Notes under the pieces: model-generated
Databases searched by the model: none
Told to the model about the DNA's origin: nothing
What the model saw: only the letters and a program-made list of their open reading frames with translations
Position numbers and translations under genes: made by a program
Assembly: GCA_030615555.1 (NCBI GenBank)
Contig: JAUWZB010000008.1
Location: 1 to 15,012 of the forward strand
Length of the DNA stretch: 15,012 bases
Direction: 5' to 3'
Origin: Dehalococcoidales bacterium
GTDB lineage: Bacteria > Chloroflexota > Dehalococcoidia > E44-bin15
Shown here: positions 1 through 6,883 of the stretch, piece after piece
Position numbering within the stretch: the first letter of the stretch is position 1
Layout of the letters: every line of letters starts with the position of its first letter

Positions 1-721
1 CATCAGCATGGTGCACGATGACATGCACCGGGGAGTCTCCAACCCGTTCCGCCATTATCTCCAGGAGGCGACTTACCGCCTTTGCTTTGGTCCGGGGACG
101 CGCCACCGGCATTGTTTCTCCTACAGAAGTATCATGCCCCAAGATAGGCTTTATATTCAGTAGCGACCCGGCCCAAGCTGATGCCCTGCCAGTGCGACCG
201 GTCCTCGCCAAATAGAAGAGGGTATCCAACATCGCAATGAAATTTACCCTGGGCATCATCCCACGGGCCACTTCAGCCGCCTGAGCCAGGTCGGCCCCCT
301 GGCTGGCAGCACGAGCCGTCTCCAGGACGATAAGCCCCAACGCGCCGCCCACCGCCCGGCTGTCGATCACCTCGATGGCAGTGTTAGGGATCACATCTTT
401 GGCTAGCTCTTTAGCTAGCAGCGCGGTATCGTAGATTTTGCTTTGTCGCGACGTGAGGGTGATACAGAGTATGCTTTCCGCCTTCTCGCTCGACCGGCGA
501 TAAGCACCGAGGAAATCCCCCGCTGATGGGGTGGAGGTGGTCGGGAGATTCTGTCTCCGCCGCATAATCCTGTAGACTTCACCGGGACTCATGTCAACCC
601 CGTCGCGATAGCTCTTGCCTTCAAAAATTATCATGAGTGGTACTACGCAAATATCATACTTCGCCACCAATTCCTCAGGGATGCAAGCTGTGCTGTCAGT
701 GACAATGCTAACCTTTTTCAT
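1..721 (-). CDS. DegV family fatty-acid-binding protein, copy 1 (3' end outside window)
   Basis: This gene is open from its start to the window edge, giving 240 codons. Against its two neighbours (292 and 288 residues) about 50 C-terminal residues are missing. DegV/FakB proteins bind a fatty acid and present it to the kinase FakA for phosphorylation; no fakA is visible here. Family features seen are the N-terminal MKKVSIVTDSTAC, a LPTTSTPS ligand loop, VIDSRAVGGALG, and LARTGRTGRASAW followed by SLLNIKPIL. Two ATGs lie side by side; the second (721) is chosen because it aligns with the MSKVAIVADS and MGKIAIGSDS starts of the neighbours and sits better behind GGGGGTG. The start overlaps the end of copy 2 by 14 bases, so translation is probably coupled. 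The family call is firm; which lipid it binds cannot be seen. Confidence 0.9.
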   Translation of the reverse strand, partial: MKKVSIVTDSTACIPEELVAKYDICVVPLMIIFEGKSYRDGVDMSPGEVYRIMRRRQNLPTTSTPSAGDFLGAYRRSSEKAESILCITLTSRQSKIYDTALLAKELAKDVIPNTAIEVIDSRAVGGALGLIVLETARAASQGADLAQAAEVARGMMPRVNFIAMLDTLFYLARTGRTGRASAWAGSLLNIKPILGHDTSVGETMPVARPRTKAKAVSRLLEIMAERVGDSPVHVIVHHAD

Positions 722-1586
722 CATAGCACCCCCAATTGGCGTGAAAGGCGAGGCCGAGCAGTCCCCGACCTGTAGTGTAGCCCATTATCGGGCTGAACTC
801 ACTGAGCCAGAGCTCCTCGCAATTGAACTCCGCTGCTACCCGCTCCTTGAGCCTTTGCGCCTCCTCCAGCGCATCGGCGTGCATTACCGCCACACGCACC
901 GGTTCTTCCCCGACCTTCTCCCTTAGCAATTGGAGGACTCGGTTCACCCCGCGCTCTTTGGTCCTGGCGATGCCAACGAAATGCGCCGCACCATCGGATA
1001 TGGTGATTATTGGCTTGACACTGAAGGCAGACCCTATTTGCGCGGCAACCTTGGGGATACGCCCTGAGCGGTATACATGGCGAATGGTTTCCATAAGGGC
1101 AAAGAGGGTGACCTTCTCACTCACCCCCTCCGCTGCTTTAATGGCCTCAGCCAGGCTCTTGCCCTCCGCCACCGCCCTTGCTGCTGCCAGGACCACAAAC
1201 CCCTCTGCGGCGGCGGCAGTCCGGGAGTCGAACACCTCGATTTGGGTCTGGGGGAACTCCTCTATGGCCTGTTCCTTCGCTATCCGGGCAGCGTCATGAA
1301 GCATGCTAAACTCGGCTGAAAGGGTGATGCACAGGATGCTTTCCGCCCTCGTGCTTTGCTCACGGTAGGCCTCAAGGTAATCCTCAGGGGAGGGCGCTGA
1401 GGTGCTAAAATCATCGGGGTCTTTTTCCAGAAGCCGGTAGGCCTCGGAAGGGCTTAGGTCTACCCATTCCCGATAAACCTTGCCCTCAAAATGGACATTT
1501 GCCGGTACGATGCGAATCCCATACTGCTCTACCATCTCCCTGGTGAGGCAGGCTATGCTATCGGCGACAATGGCAACCTTGCTCAT
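708..1586 (-). CDS. DegV family protein, copy 2 (divergent)
   Basis: A full-length DegV/FakB-type protein of 292 residues. It shows MSKVAIVADS at the N-terminus, the STSAPSP ligand loop, FDSRTAAAAEGFVVLAAARA in the middle, and the C-terminal segment SPIMGYTTGRGLLGLAF. The ATG has an excellent ribosome site (AAGGAGG, 5 bases before it). The odd point is the C-terminal loop. Family members usually read close to GTHTGPG, with a histidine near the lipid carboxylate; copy 3 keeps it (GAHVGPG), but here the loop is GYTTGRG with no histidine. The segment before the domain boundary (ALMETIRHVYRSGRIPK) also differs from the YLAR-GGR form of the other two. It may bind a different ligand or not deliver to FakA. 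It lies 25 bases after copy 3 and overlaps copy 1. Confidence 0.92.
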   Translation of the reverse strand: MSKVAIVADSIACLTREMVEQYGIRIVPANVHFEGKVYREWVDLSPSEAYRLLEKDPDDFSTSAPSPEDYLEAYREQSTRAESILCITLSAEFSMLHDAARIAKEQAIEEFPQTQIEVFDSRTAAAAEGFVVLAAARAVAEGKSLAEAIKAAEGVSEKVTLFALMETIRHVYRSGRIPKVAAQIGSAFSVKPIITISDGAAHFVGIARTKERGVNRVLQLLREKVGEEPVRVAVMHADALEEAQRLKERVAAEFNCEELWLSEFSPIMGYTTGRGLLGLAFHANWGCYDEKG

Positions 1587-1611
1587 AACAACCTCCTTGC
1601 TAAATTCATCC

Positions 1612-2478
1612 TCAGCCCTCGGCGTAAAAACTAATCCCCACCAGTCCCGGGCCCACGTGAGCTCCCATTACCGGGGTAAAAGGCGTCAGGTAAAGCTCAG
1701 CACAGTTGAATTTTGCGGCAACCTGAGCCTTTAGCGCCTCCCCCTCATCGGGTACGCCGGCGTGGTGCACTATAGCATGGAGCGGTGCCTGACCCACCCG
1801 CTGTTCTACTATCTCCAGCAGGCGCTTAACAGCGCGAGGCTTGGTTCTGACCCGCTCCAGCGCTTCGGTAAACCCGGTGGTAGTGGGAATTTCCAGAATA
1901 GGCTTTATGCTCAGTAGAGAGCCCACCCATGCTGAGGCGGTGCCGATGCGACCGCCCCGTGCCAGATAGGAAAGGGTATCCAAAATGGCAAGGAGATTTA
2001 CCTTGGGTATCATGCTCTTTGCTGCCGCTACCACCTCCGCCATGCTTGCCCCCTGGCTAGCGGCGCGCGCCGCTGCTAAGACAATAAACCCCAGAGCACC
2101 GGCGGCGGTGCGCGAATCGATGACCTCTATCGCCATGTTGGGAAGCGCCTCCTTAGCCATCTCCTTAGCCAGAGTCACCGACTGAAAGAGGGCCGCACTT
2201 ACGAGTGAGGAGATGGTCACGAAAACAATGCCTTCCGCACTCTGACTGAGCTCCCGATAGGCATCGAGGAAGACCCCCGGACCAGCGACCGCTGTGGTGG
2301 GCAGCTTCTCGGCCCTTCTGAGGCGCTCGTAGAACCCGTCAGCAGTGATGTCCACACCATCCCGATAAGACTCATCCTCAAAATGTATGAGCTGGGGCAC
2401 TATACGAATCTGATACTGATCTACCAGTTCCTGAGGTAGAGAACAAGTGCTGTCACTGCCTATGGCAATCTTACCCAT
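1612..2478 (-). CDS. DegV family fatty-acid-binding protein, copy 3
   Basis: A complete DegV/FakB-type protein of 288 residues, first of the three in transcription order. Family signs are MGKIAIGSDSTCS at the N-terminus, LPTTAVAG (ligand loop), VIDSRTAAGALGF, YLARGGRIGTASAWVGSLLSIKPIL, and the C-terminal FTPVMGAHVGPGLVGISF with the conserved histidine. It resembles copy 1 more than copy 2. The family supplies acyl chains to a fatty acid kinase for phospholipid synthesis. The ATG lacks a convincing ribosome site; the only strong one (GGAGG) lies about 32 bases upstream, just after the yggT stop, in front of a 12-codon reading frame that overlaps this start. No in-frame ATG, GTG or TTG exists between the yggT stop and the chosen start. 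Confidence 0.92.
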   Translation of the reverse strand: MGKIAIGSDSTCSLPQELVDQYQIRIVPQLIHFEDESYRDGVDITADGFYERLRRAEKLPTTAVAGPGVFLDAYRELSQSAEGIVFVTISSLVSAALFQSVTLAKEMAKEALPNMAIEVIDSRTAAGALGFIVLAAARAASQGASMAEVVAAAKSMIPKVNLLAILDTLSYLARGGRIGTASAWVGSLLSIKPILEIPTTTGFTEALERVRTKPRAVKRLLEIVEQRVGQAPLHAIVHHAGVPDEGEALKAQVAAKFNCAELYLTPFTPVMGAHVGPGLVGISFYAEG

Positions 2479-2517
2479 ACTTATTGATCCACGCCGGTTT
2501 TCTATACATTTCCTCCG

Positions 2518-2766
2518 TTAGATGCGAGCGATAAGGTACATAATGGCTATCAGAATGATGATCGCCACCATCGGGGCGATATCGACCATGCCGAGCCTGG
2601 GAACGATGCGCCGCAGTGGCGCCAGGATCGGCTCGGTAATCCGGTCCAGGAAAACCACTATCGGGCTATAGGGAGAGATGGCAAACCAGGAGAGAATGGC
2701 CCGTATAAAAATAATGAAGATAAGTACTCGACATAAATAAAGGACGAAGGTGAGGAAGTAGTCCAC
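2518..2766 (-). CDS. yggT: YggT family membrane protein
   Basis: An 82-residue, strongly hydrophobic protein with the YggT pattern. A first membrane helix (about residues 4-26) ends in RAILSWF, followed by a loop with SPIVVFLDRITEPILAPLRRIVPRLGMVDIAP and a second helix (about 65-82). The loop TEPILAPLRRIVP is the family hallmark. The start is GTG, directly abutting the proC stop (TAAGTG), with GGGGGGA in the last proC codons as ribosome site. YggT/YlmG proteins sit in the cytoplasmic membrane; their role is unsettled, with links to osmotic tolerance, division-site proteins and, in plastids, nucleoid distribution. It often occurs beside yggS and proC, as here. Confidence 0.92.
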   Translation of the reverse strand: MDYFLTFVLYLCRVLIFIIFIRAILSWFAISPYSPIVVFLDRITEPILAPLRRIVPRLGMVDIAPMVAIIILIAIMYLIARI

Positions 2767-3567
2767 TTATCCCCCCAGCTCCTTCGCCCTCTCATATGCG
2801 GCAATAACCGCGCGCGCGAGCAGGGCTCTTAGCCCGCCCTCCTCTAACTTTAACAGGCCCTCTGCCGTGGTCCCCCCCGGGGAGGTAACCATATCCCTTA
2901 GCTCCTTGGGGTGCTTGCCTGTTTCCTGAGCAAGGCGTGCCGTCCCCAGAACTGTCTCCAGCACTAACTCCTCCGCCATCTCCCGGGACAGTCCGATGCC
3001 CACCGCAGCATCGACGAGAGCCTCGATGACCAGGAAGATGTAGGCCGGACCGCTGCCGCTAACCGCGGTCGCCATATCGATGTATTTCTCATCGGGCACG
3101 TAGATCTCCTTGCCCAGTGCCCCCAAAATAGACCTCGCCATCCCTTTCTGACCCTGTGATACCTCGCTTGAGGCGGTCCATACGCTCACCCCCTCGCCGA
3201 TCTGAGCCGGGGTATTTGGCATCGCACGAACCACTGAGCGATGCCCCAGGCCTCCGGTGATGGTGGCGATCGCTGCCCCAGCGATGACGGAGAGGACAAG
3301 CTGATCTCGGGTGAATCGGCCCTCCAGCTGGGGCATAAGCTCAGCCAAATTCTGAGGCTTGATGGCTAACACGATGACGTCAGAGCCTTTTATCGCAGTG
3401 CCGTAGTCTTCGCTTACCCCTATGTTATACGTGGTGCGCAGGGTCTCCCGCCTGGAGGCGCTGATGTCATTAGCGATGATGTCCTGAGGCGTGCTCAGCC
3501 CTTTAGTGAGCAGCCCCCTGATCATCGCCTCCCCCATCACCCCACCGCCGATAAAGGAGATTTTCAC
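2767..3567 (-). CDS. proC: Pyrroline-5-carboxylate reductase
   Basis: ProC reduces pyrroline-5-carboxylate to proline with NAD(P)H, the last step of proline synthesis, in the cytosol. The Rossmann motif IGGGVMGEAMIRGL is at the N-terminus, followed by VIVLAIKPQ, RAMPNTPAQIGEGVSVW and the C-terminal dimer domain with AVSGSGPAYIFLVIEALVDA and MVTSPGGTTAEGL. The start chosen is GTG at 3567, not the ATG at 3648: GGAGG lies 5 bases before this GTG, VKISFIGGG is where the family starts, and 266 residues is the usual length. The GTG overlaps the stop of the upstream 130-residue gene by 4 bases (GTGA). YggT follows with no gap, so proC is co-transcribed and probably translationally coupled on both sides. 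Confidence 0.96.
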   Translation of the reverse strand: MKISFIGGGVMGEAMIRGLLTKGLSTPQDIIANDISASRRETLRTTYNIGVSEDYGTAIKGSDVIVLAIKPQNLAELMPQLEGRFTRDQLVLSVIAGAAIATITGGLGHRSVVRAMPNTPAQIGEGVSVWTASSEVSQGQKGMARSILGALGKEIYVPDEKYIDMATAVSGSGPAYIFLVIEALVDAAVGIGLSREMAEELVLETVLGTARLAQETGKHPKELRDMVTSPGGTTAEGLLKLEEGGLRALLARAVIAAYERAKELGG

Positions 3568-3956
3568 ATAGCCTCCGCGAGCGCTTCCTCTAATATCTCC
3601 TTTATTTCGTCCTGGGATTTGCCCTTCAAAGATACATGCCTGCGACACCGCACATCACGAAAGCTCACCTCTTCCTCAGTTGTATTGATTACGCCTCCCA
3701 AGAGAATAACCAGGTCATCGTCTCCCCTCACCTTAAGCCTCTTGAGGTGCTGATAAAGGGCATCAGCCAAGGGGGAGGTATTGACATTATCGGCAGCGAT
3801 CAAAATAAAGCTCGCCACCCCTCCGCCGAGGAAGGATGTCCCCAAACGCCTCGCGTCAATAAAAATACCCTCAATAGCCGCTAGATCCCGCAGCAGGGAA
3901 TCTGCAGGGGTCTGGCGTCCCGTTTGCAGCACAATCGTCCGCTGCGTTGCCTCCAT
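3564..3956 (-). CDS. Conserved-looking 130-residue protein of unknown function
   Basis: Not recognised with confidence. This is a soluble alpha/beta-looking protein with an N-terminal strand RTIVLQTG, a hydrophobic strand ASFILIAADN (about residues 49-58), a helix PLADALYQHLKRLK, a strand DDLVILLGGVIN and a C-terminal helix QDEIKEILEEALAEA. The run from strand to helix to LLGGV and then a final helix recalls the C-terminal half of a B12-binding (methylmalonyl-CoA mutase small-domain) fold, but the DxHxxG cobalamin motif is absent. That likeness is a visual impression only. It ends in ATGTGA, overlapping the proC start, and lies 41 bases after yggS. In related gene orders the place between yggS and proC/yggT holds sepF; no SepF pattern is seen. 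AAAGGGGGA lies about 10 bases before the ATG. Confidence 0.75.
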   Translation of the reverse strand: MEATQRTIVLQTGRQTPADSLLRDLAAIEGIFIDARRLGTSFLGGGVASFILIAADNVNTSPLADALYQHLKRLKVRGDDDLVILLGGVINTTEEEVSFRDVRCRRHVSLKGKSQDEIKEILEEALAEAM

Positions 3957-3997
3957 CTCTTCGAATCCCCCTTTCTAGCTCGATGTCCTTTCTCGAC

Positions 3998-4669
3998 CTA
4001 CCTTCGCTCCCCGAATATGGCGCGCCCGATCCTCACCATCGTAGCCCCCTCCTCCACCGCAACCTCAAAGTCATCGGTCATCCCCATGGAGAGGTGCTCC
4101 AGGCCCAGGGAGTCACGCAGCTCCCGCAACTTTCGAAAGATGGGGCGAACCTCTTCAGGGTCGCTCACCAGGGGGGCGATGGTCATCAGCCCCTTCACCG
4201 CCAAATTGGGCAGGCACGTGATCTCTGCCACCGCCTCGGGCAATCCAGCTATAGAGAAGCCACTCTTCGTCCCTTCCCCTGAGACGTTGACCTGAAGCAA
4301 CACGGGAATGGTATTTTGAGCGTGGCTGCTCAGCGCCTGCGCCAATCTAAGCGAATCGATACTGTGAATTATATCAAAAATCTCCACCGCTGTCTTGACC
4401 TTGTTACGCTGCAGGTGACCCACCATGTGCCAGGTAGGGCGCAGTCCCGAAGCGGACAGGTGCGCGATCTTTCCCCCCGCCTCCTGAACCCGATTTTCGC
4501 CGATGTGCCTGATGCCCGCCTCAAGGGCAGCCTCGATAGCCTGCGCCGCCAGCCCCTTGGTCACGGCGACAATGGTGATCTCCTCAGGCGACCGGCCCGC
4601 CCTCCGCGCCGCTTGGGCAATACGCCACTCCACATCCTGCAGATTTTGCGAAATACGCGCGATATCCAT
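3998..4669 (-). CDS. yggS: YggS family pyridoxal phosphate homeostasis protein
   Basis: A 223-residue single-domain PLP-binding barrel protein of the YggS/PROSC family. These proteins bind PLP without known enzyme activity and keep free PLP and amino/keto acid pools in balance. Visible motifs are VAVTKGL, with the PLP lysine at about residue 38, GENRVQE, WHMVGHLQRNKVK, LQVNVSGEGTKSGF, LMTIAP and the phosphate-binding end SMGMTDDFEVAVEEGATMVRIGRAIFG. The usual form of that motif is GMSxDFExAI, so T and V here are mild variants. The ATG is one base after the stop of the radical SAM gene (TGACATG), so translation is likely coupled to it; only a weak GGGG precedes it. The 130-residue gene, proC and yggT follow. 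Confidence 0.96.
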   Translation of the reverse strand: MDIARISQNLQDVEWRIAQAARRAGRSPEEITIVAVTKGLAAQAIEAALEAGIRHIGENRVQEAGGKIAHLSASGLRPTWHMVGHLQRNKVKTAVEIFDIIHSIDSLRLAQALSSHAQNTIPVLLQVNVSGEGTKSGFSIAGLPEAVAEITCLPNLAVKGLMTIAPLVSDPEEVRPIFRKLRELRDSLGLEHLSMGMTDDFEVAVEEGATMVRIGRAIFGERR

Positions 4670-4670
4670 G

Positions 4671-6323
4671 TCAGCAAACCCCGCACTTATGACACTCGAC
4701 TAGCGGACAGGGAGGGGTCTCCTCACCAAGACGCGCCCTCTCAAGCTCCCTTTCCAGATAGCCTGTATCAACCCCTGAATCCAGGTTTGCCCAGGGGAGC
4801 CGCTCATCGACCGGGATTTCCCGGCCGATGTAGAAATCGGCATCGAGCGAACACTCCTCAAGCGCCCGACGCCACGAGGAGAGAGATTTTCCTTCCATCC
4901 GGGCCAGCGCCTGGGCCAGCCTCCTATCGCCTCGCGACAGCACCCCCTGGACGATGGCCCATGCCACGCTCTCCGACCTGACCGCGATGCCCTTCGGCTC
5001 CAGGCTATTTCTGAGCGTGGCGAGGCGATGGCTGAGAATTTCGGCGCTGGTCATCGGAAGCCATTGGAAGGGGGTGCCCGCCTTAGGCACAAAAGGCTCT
5101 ATGGTGAGAGTAAGATGAGTCCCCGCTCGCCTGCGGGTAAGGCGCTCTTTTAAGCCGATGGCCAGCTTGATCAGCTCCTCGATATCATCTTCCGTCTCAG
5201 TGGGCAGACCGATCATGAAATAGAGCTTGAGCTGCCTGAGACCCTGCCCCCCAACCTCATCCACCGCCTCAATGATATCCCGTTCCGCAACGCCCTTATT
5301 GATGATCTGGCGCAATCTCTCTGAGCCTGCTTCAGGGGCCAGGGAGACGGTCTCGGTGCCGCTTTCCACCAGCCCCCTGAGAACCGCTCTCGATAATGGG
5401 CGAATTCTCAGGGAGCTAACGGAGAGCTCCGCTCCCATGTGGCGCAACCTATCCACTAGCTCGTCTAGCTCGGGATGATCAGAGACGGCAGCCCCCAAAA
5501 GCCCTACTCTTTTTTTATACTTTAGGCCGCGCTCAGCTTGGCTCAGCAGGTTACTTAAAGAGCGAAAGCGAAACGGGCGAAAAAGAAAACCGGCGAGGCA
5601 GAAGCGGCACCCCCATTGGCAGCCACGTGTAACCTCAATGAGGTACATATCACCAAGCTCCGTCTGGGAGGTGAGGATCACTGAGGTGGTGGCAAAATCG
5701 TCGATGTTCCGCACCCACTGTCGGGAGATGGGCTTCCCATCATGAAGGCTGGGCACATAAACCCCAGGAAGTGAGGAGAGCGCCCGGAGCAGCTCATCCC
5801 TCTTGCCCCAAATCCCCTTTTCGCTCTCCCCACACTCCCCGACCTCTCCCCGGAGCGCCTCAATCATCGCGGGCAAAATAGCTTCACCCTCCCCAATGGC
5901 AAAGCAATCGAAGAAGGGTGAAAGGGGCTCCGGATTGGCGATGATACAGGGTCCGCCCGCAATCACCAGGGGGTGGGCATCATTGCGGTCGGCGGCAACT
6001 AGGGGAGTGGCGCTCGATGTTAGTATCTCGACTACATTGAAGTAGTCCAACTCGTAGGAGATGGAGAAGGCGAGCACAGCGAAGTCATCGAGGGGGCGCC
6101 CGGATTCAATACTTTTTTTATCCCCCCCCCAGAAGACCCGCTCGCAGACAATATCATCATAGCTATTAAGCAGACCGTAGATAGTCTGGAAGCCGAGGTT
6201 GGACATCCCTATATAATAGGTATTGGGGTAGATCAGGGCGATGGGGATTCTGCCGCCCCAATCCTTGAAGATCGTGCCTTGCTCCTTTGAGAGCCTTCGC
6301 CTCGCCGCTTTGTCCCACCCCAT
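4671..6323 (-). CDS. B12-binding-domain-like/radical SAM protein (TIGR03960-like)
   Basis: A 550-residue radical SAM protein. The N-terminal part has IYPNTYYIGMSNLGFQTIYG (about 31-50) and AGGPCIIANPEPLSPFFDC, typical of the N-terminal domain of the TIGR03960 group, which has a B12-binding-like fold; no DxHxxG cobalamin motif is visible. The iron-sulfur motif is C235-x3-C239-x2-C242 (TRGCQWGCRFC), followed by SLAPEAGSERLR and a core ending near EPFVPKAGTPFQW. The C-terminus has four cysteines (539, 544, 547, 550), a possible extra metal site. The substrate is unknown. Residues about 160-174 (EVGECGESEKGIWGK) form a linker containing a 19-base repeat also found just upstream of the gene. The start has no good ribosome site; the nearest purine run lies about 27 bases upstream, beyond that repeat, and no other in-frame start fits. 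Confidence 0.93.
   Translation of the reverse strand: MGWDKAARRRLSKEQGTIFKDWGGRIPIALIYPNTYYIGMSNLGFQTIYGLLNSYDDIVCERVFWGGDKKSIESGRPLDDFAVLAFSISYELDYFNVVEILTSSATPLVAADRNDAHPLVIAGGPCIIANPEPLSPFFDCFAIGEGEAILPAMIEALRGEVGECGESEKGIWGKRDELLRALSSLPGVYVPSLHDGKPISRQWVRNIDDFATTSVILTSQTELGDMYLIEVTRGCQWGCRFCLAGFLFRPFRFRSLSNLLSQAERGLKYKKRVGLLGAAVSDHPELDELVDRLRHMGAELSVSSLRIRPLSRAVLRGLVESGTETVSLAPEAGSERLRQIINKGVAERDIIEAVDEVGGQGLRQLKLYFMIGLPTETEDDIEELIKLAIGLKERLTRRRAGTHLTLTIEPFVPKAGTPFQWLPMTSAEILSHRLATLRNSLEPKGIAVRSESVAWAIVQGVLSRGDRRLAQALARMEGKSLSSWRRALEECSLDADFYIGREIPVDERLPWANLDSGVDTGYLERELERARLGEETPPCPLVECHKCGVC
5818..5836. repeat. 19-base direct repeat, copy inside the radical SAM gene
   Basis: On the minus strand this reads AGTGTGGGGAGAGCGAAAA, identical to 6340-6358. 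It lies in the coding region and encodes part of the linker GECGESEK, between the N-terminal domain and the radical SAM core. The flanks on both sides are partly similar to those of the other copy (CCCC runs and AAT), so the shared unit may be about 30 bases. It keeps the reading frame. Confidence 0.7.
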
Positions 6324-6339
6324 CTCACGTAATTTCGCT

Positions 6340-6358
6340 TTTTCGCTCTCCCCACACT
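6340..6358. repeat. 19-base direct repeat, copy in the gap upstream of the radical SAM gene
   Basis: Exact second copy of the 19-mer at 5818-5836, in the same orientation. It lies in the 51-base gap between the small CxxC protein and the radical SAM gene. It carries the only purine-rich run in the gap (GGGGAGAG on the minus strand), which is too far from the ATG at 6323 for normal ribosome binding. Confidence 0.7.
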
Positions 6359-6374
6359 GCCCCCACCCCTATGA

Positions 6375-6599
6375 TCATCTCATCATCTTCTCGCTGCCCA
6401 CCATGCCGAGCTCGATGATCTGTCCGCAATTGGGGCAGGTTATCGTCACACTGAGGGGTCGCTTCATTGCTCGCTCGGCGAGGGCAGTCACCATGGTGTC
6501 AATGTTATCCAAGCGCTGGTCCAGGGTATCAAGGCGCCGCTTCATCTGTTCCAGGCTTAGCTCCTCTTCCTTAGCTTCGCGTTCCGTTCTTTGTGCCAA
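6375..6599 (-). CDS. Small coiled-coil protein with a CPNCG knuckle
   Basis: A 74-residue protein, not recognised. Residues about 5-45 are rich in E, K, R and L with heptad-like spacing (EEELSLEQMKRRLDTLDQRLDNIDTMV), suggesting a coiled coil. A single CPNCG at 55-59 resembles half of a zinc ribbon, so metal binding would need a dimer or a partner. The start chosen is TTG at 6599: GAGGAGG lies 6 bases before it. A longer reading from TTG at 6614 overlaps that ribosome site and the stop of the upstream gene and has no site of its own. The ribosome site abuts the stop of the 85-residue membrane protein, so the two are likely translated together. Confidence 0.7.
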   Translation of the reverse strand: MAQRTEREAKEEELSLEQMKRRLDTLDQRLDNIDTMVTALAERAMKRPLSVTITCPNCGQIIELGMVGSEKMMR

Positions 6600-6610
6600 A
6601 TCAGCCCTCC

Positions 6611-6868
6611 TCAATCAATGGCTAAGAATGCACCGCCTAGGATGATTAAAACCAATCCTACAGCGATAAATATCCACCCCCCCACCCGGAGTGCCCCGGG
6701 TTCGACACGCGGCGGCCAACGGGTCAGGAACTCCCTCAGGTCAGGGCGCTGGGAGAGGCCATAGTTAAGTCCCCGCTCCTCACCCCTGGCCCACAAAAAG
6801 GCGATAATGCCCAGGAGGAGGAAAAAACCTCCCGTACCCATCATTATGAAGCTGTCAAGATTAGGCAT
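6611..6868 (-). CDS. Small two-helix membrane protein, unknown
   Basis: An 85-residue protein with two predicted membrane helices, about residues 7-27 (GTGGFFLLLGIIAFLWA) and 64-83 (GWIFIAVGLVLIILGGAFLA), joined by a charged loop of about 35 residues (EERGLNYGLSQRPDLREFLTRW). No known family is recognised. It starts with ATG 15 bases after the nrdJ stop, with a modest AAGG ribosome site. Its stop adjoins the ribosome site of the coiled-coil CxxC protein. The pair may work together at the membrane, but only position supports this. Confidence 0.75.
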   Translation of the reverse strand: MPNLDSFIMMGTGGFFLLLGIIAFLWARGEERGLNYGLSQRPDLREFLTRWPPRVEPGALRVGGWIFIAVGLVLIILGGAFLAID

Positions 6869-6883
6869 GGCTTGAGCCTTGTC

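Noticed and set aside
3568..3648. Longer ProC start at the ATG at 3648
   Set aside because: The extra 27 residues lie inside the 130-residue gene in another frame, match nothing in ProC, and the GTG at 3567 has GGAGG at the right distance and gives the usual protein length.
3564..3956. Calling the 130-residue protein SepF
   Set aside because: Position fits, but the sequence does not show the SepF core pattern, so only the position is reported.
4316..4981. Plus-strand open frame of 221 codons
   Set aside because: It spans parts of yggS and the radical SAM gene on the other strand and is rich in proline and arginine, as expected for a shadow frame.
6600..6614. Longer start of the CxxC protein at TTG 6614
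   Set aside because: It overlaps the stop of the upstream gene and the GAGGAGG itself; the TTG at 6599 is correctly spaced behind that site.
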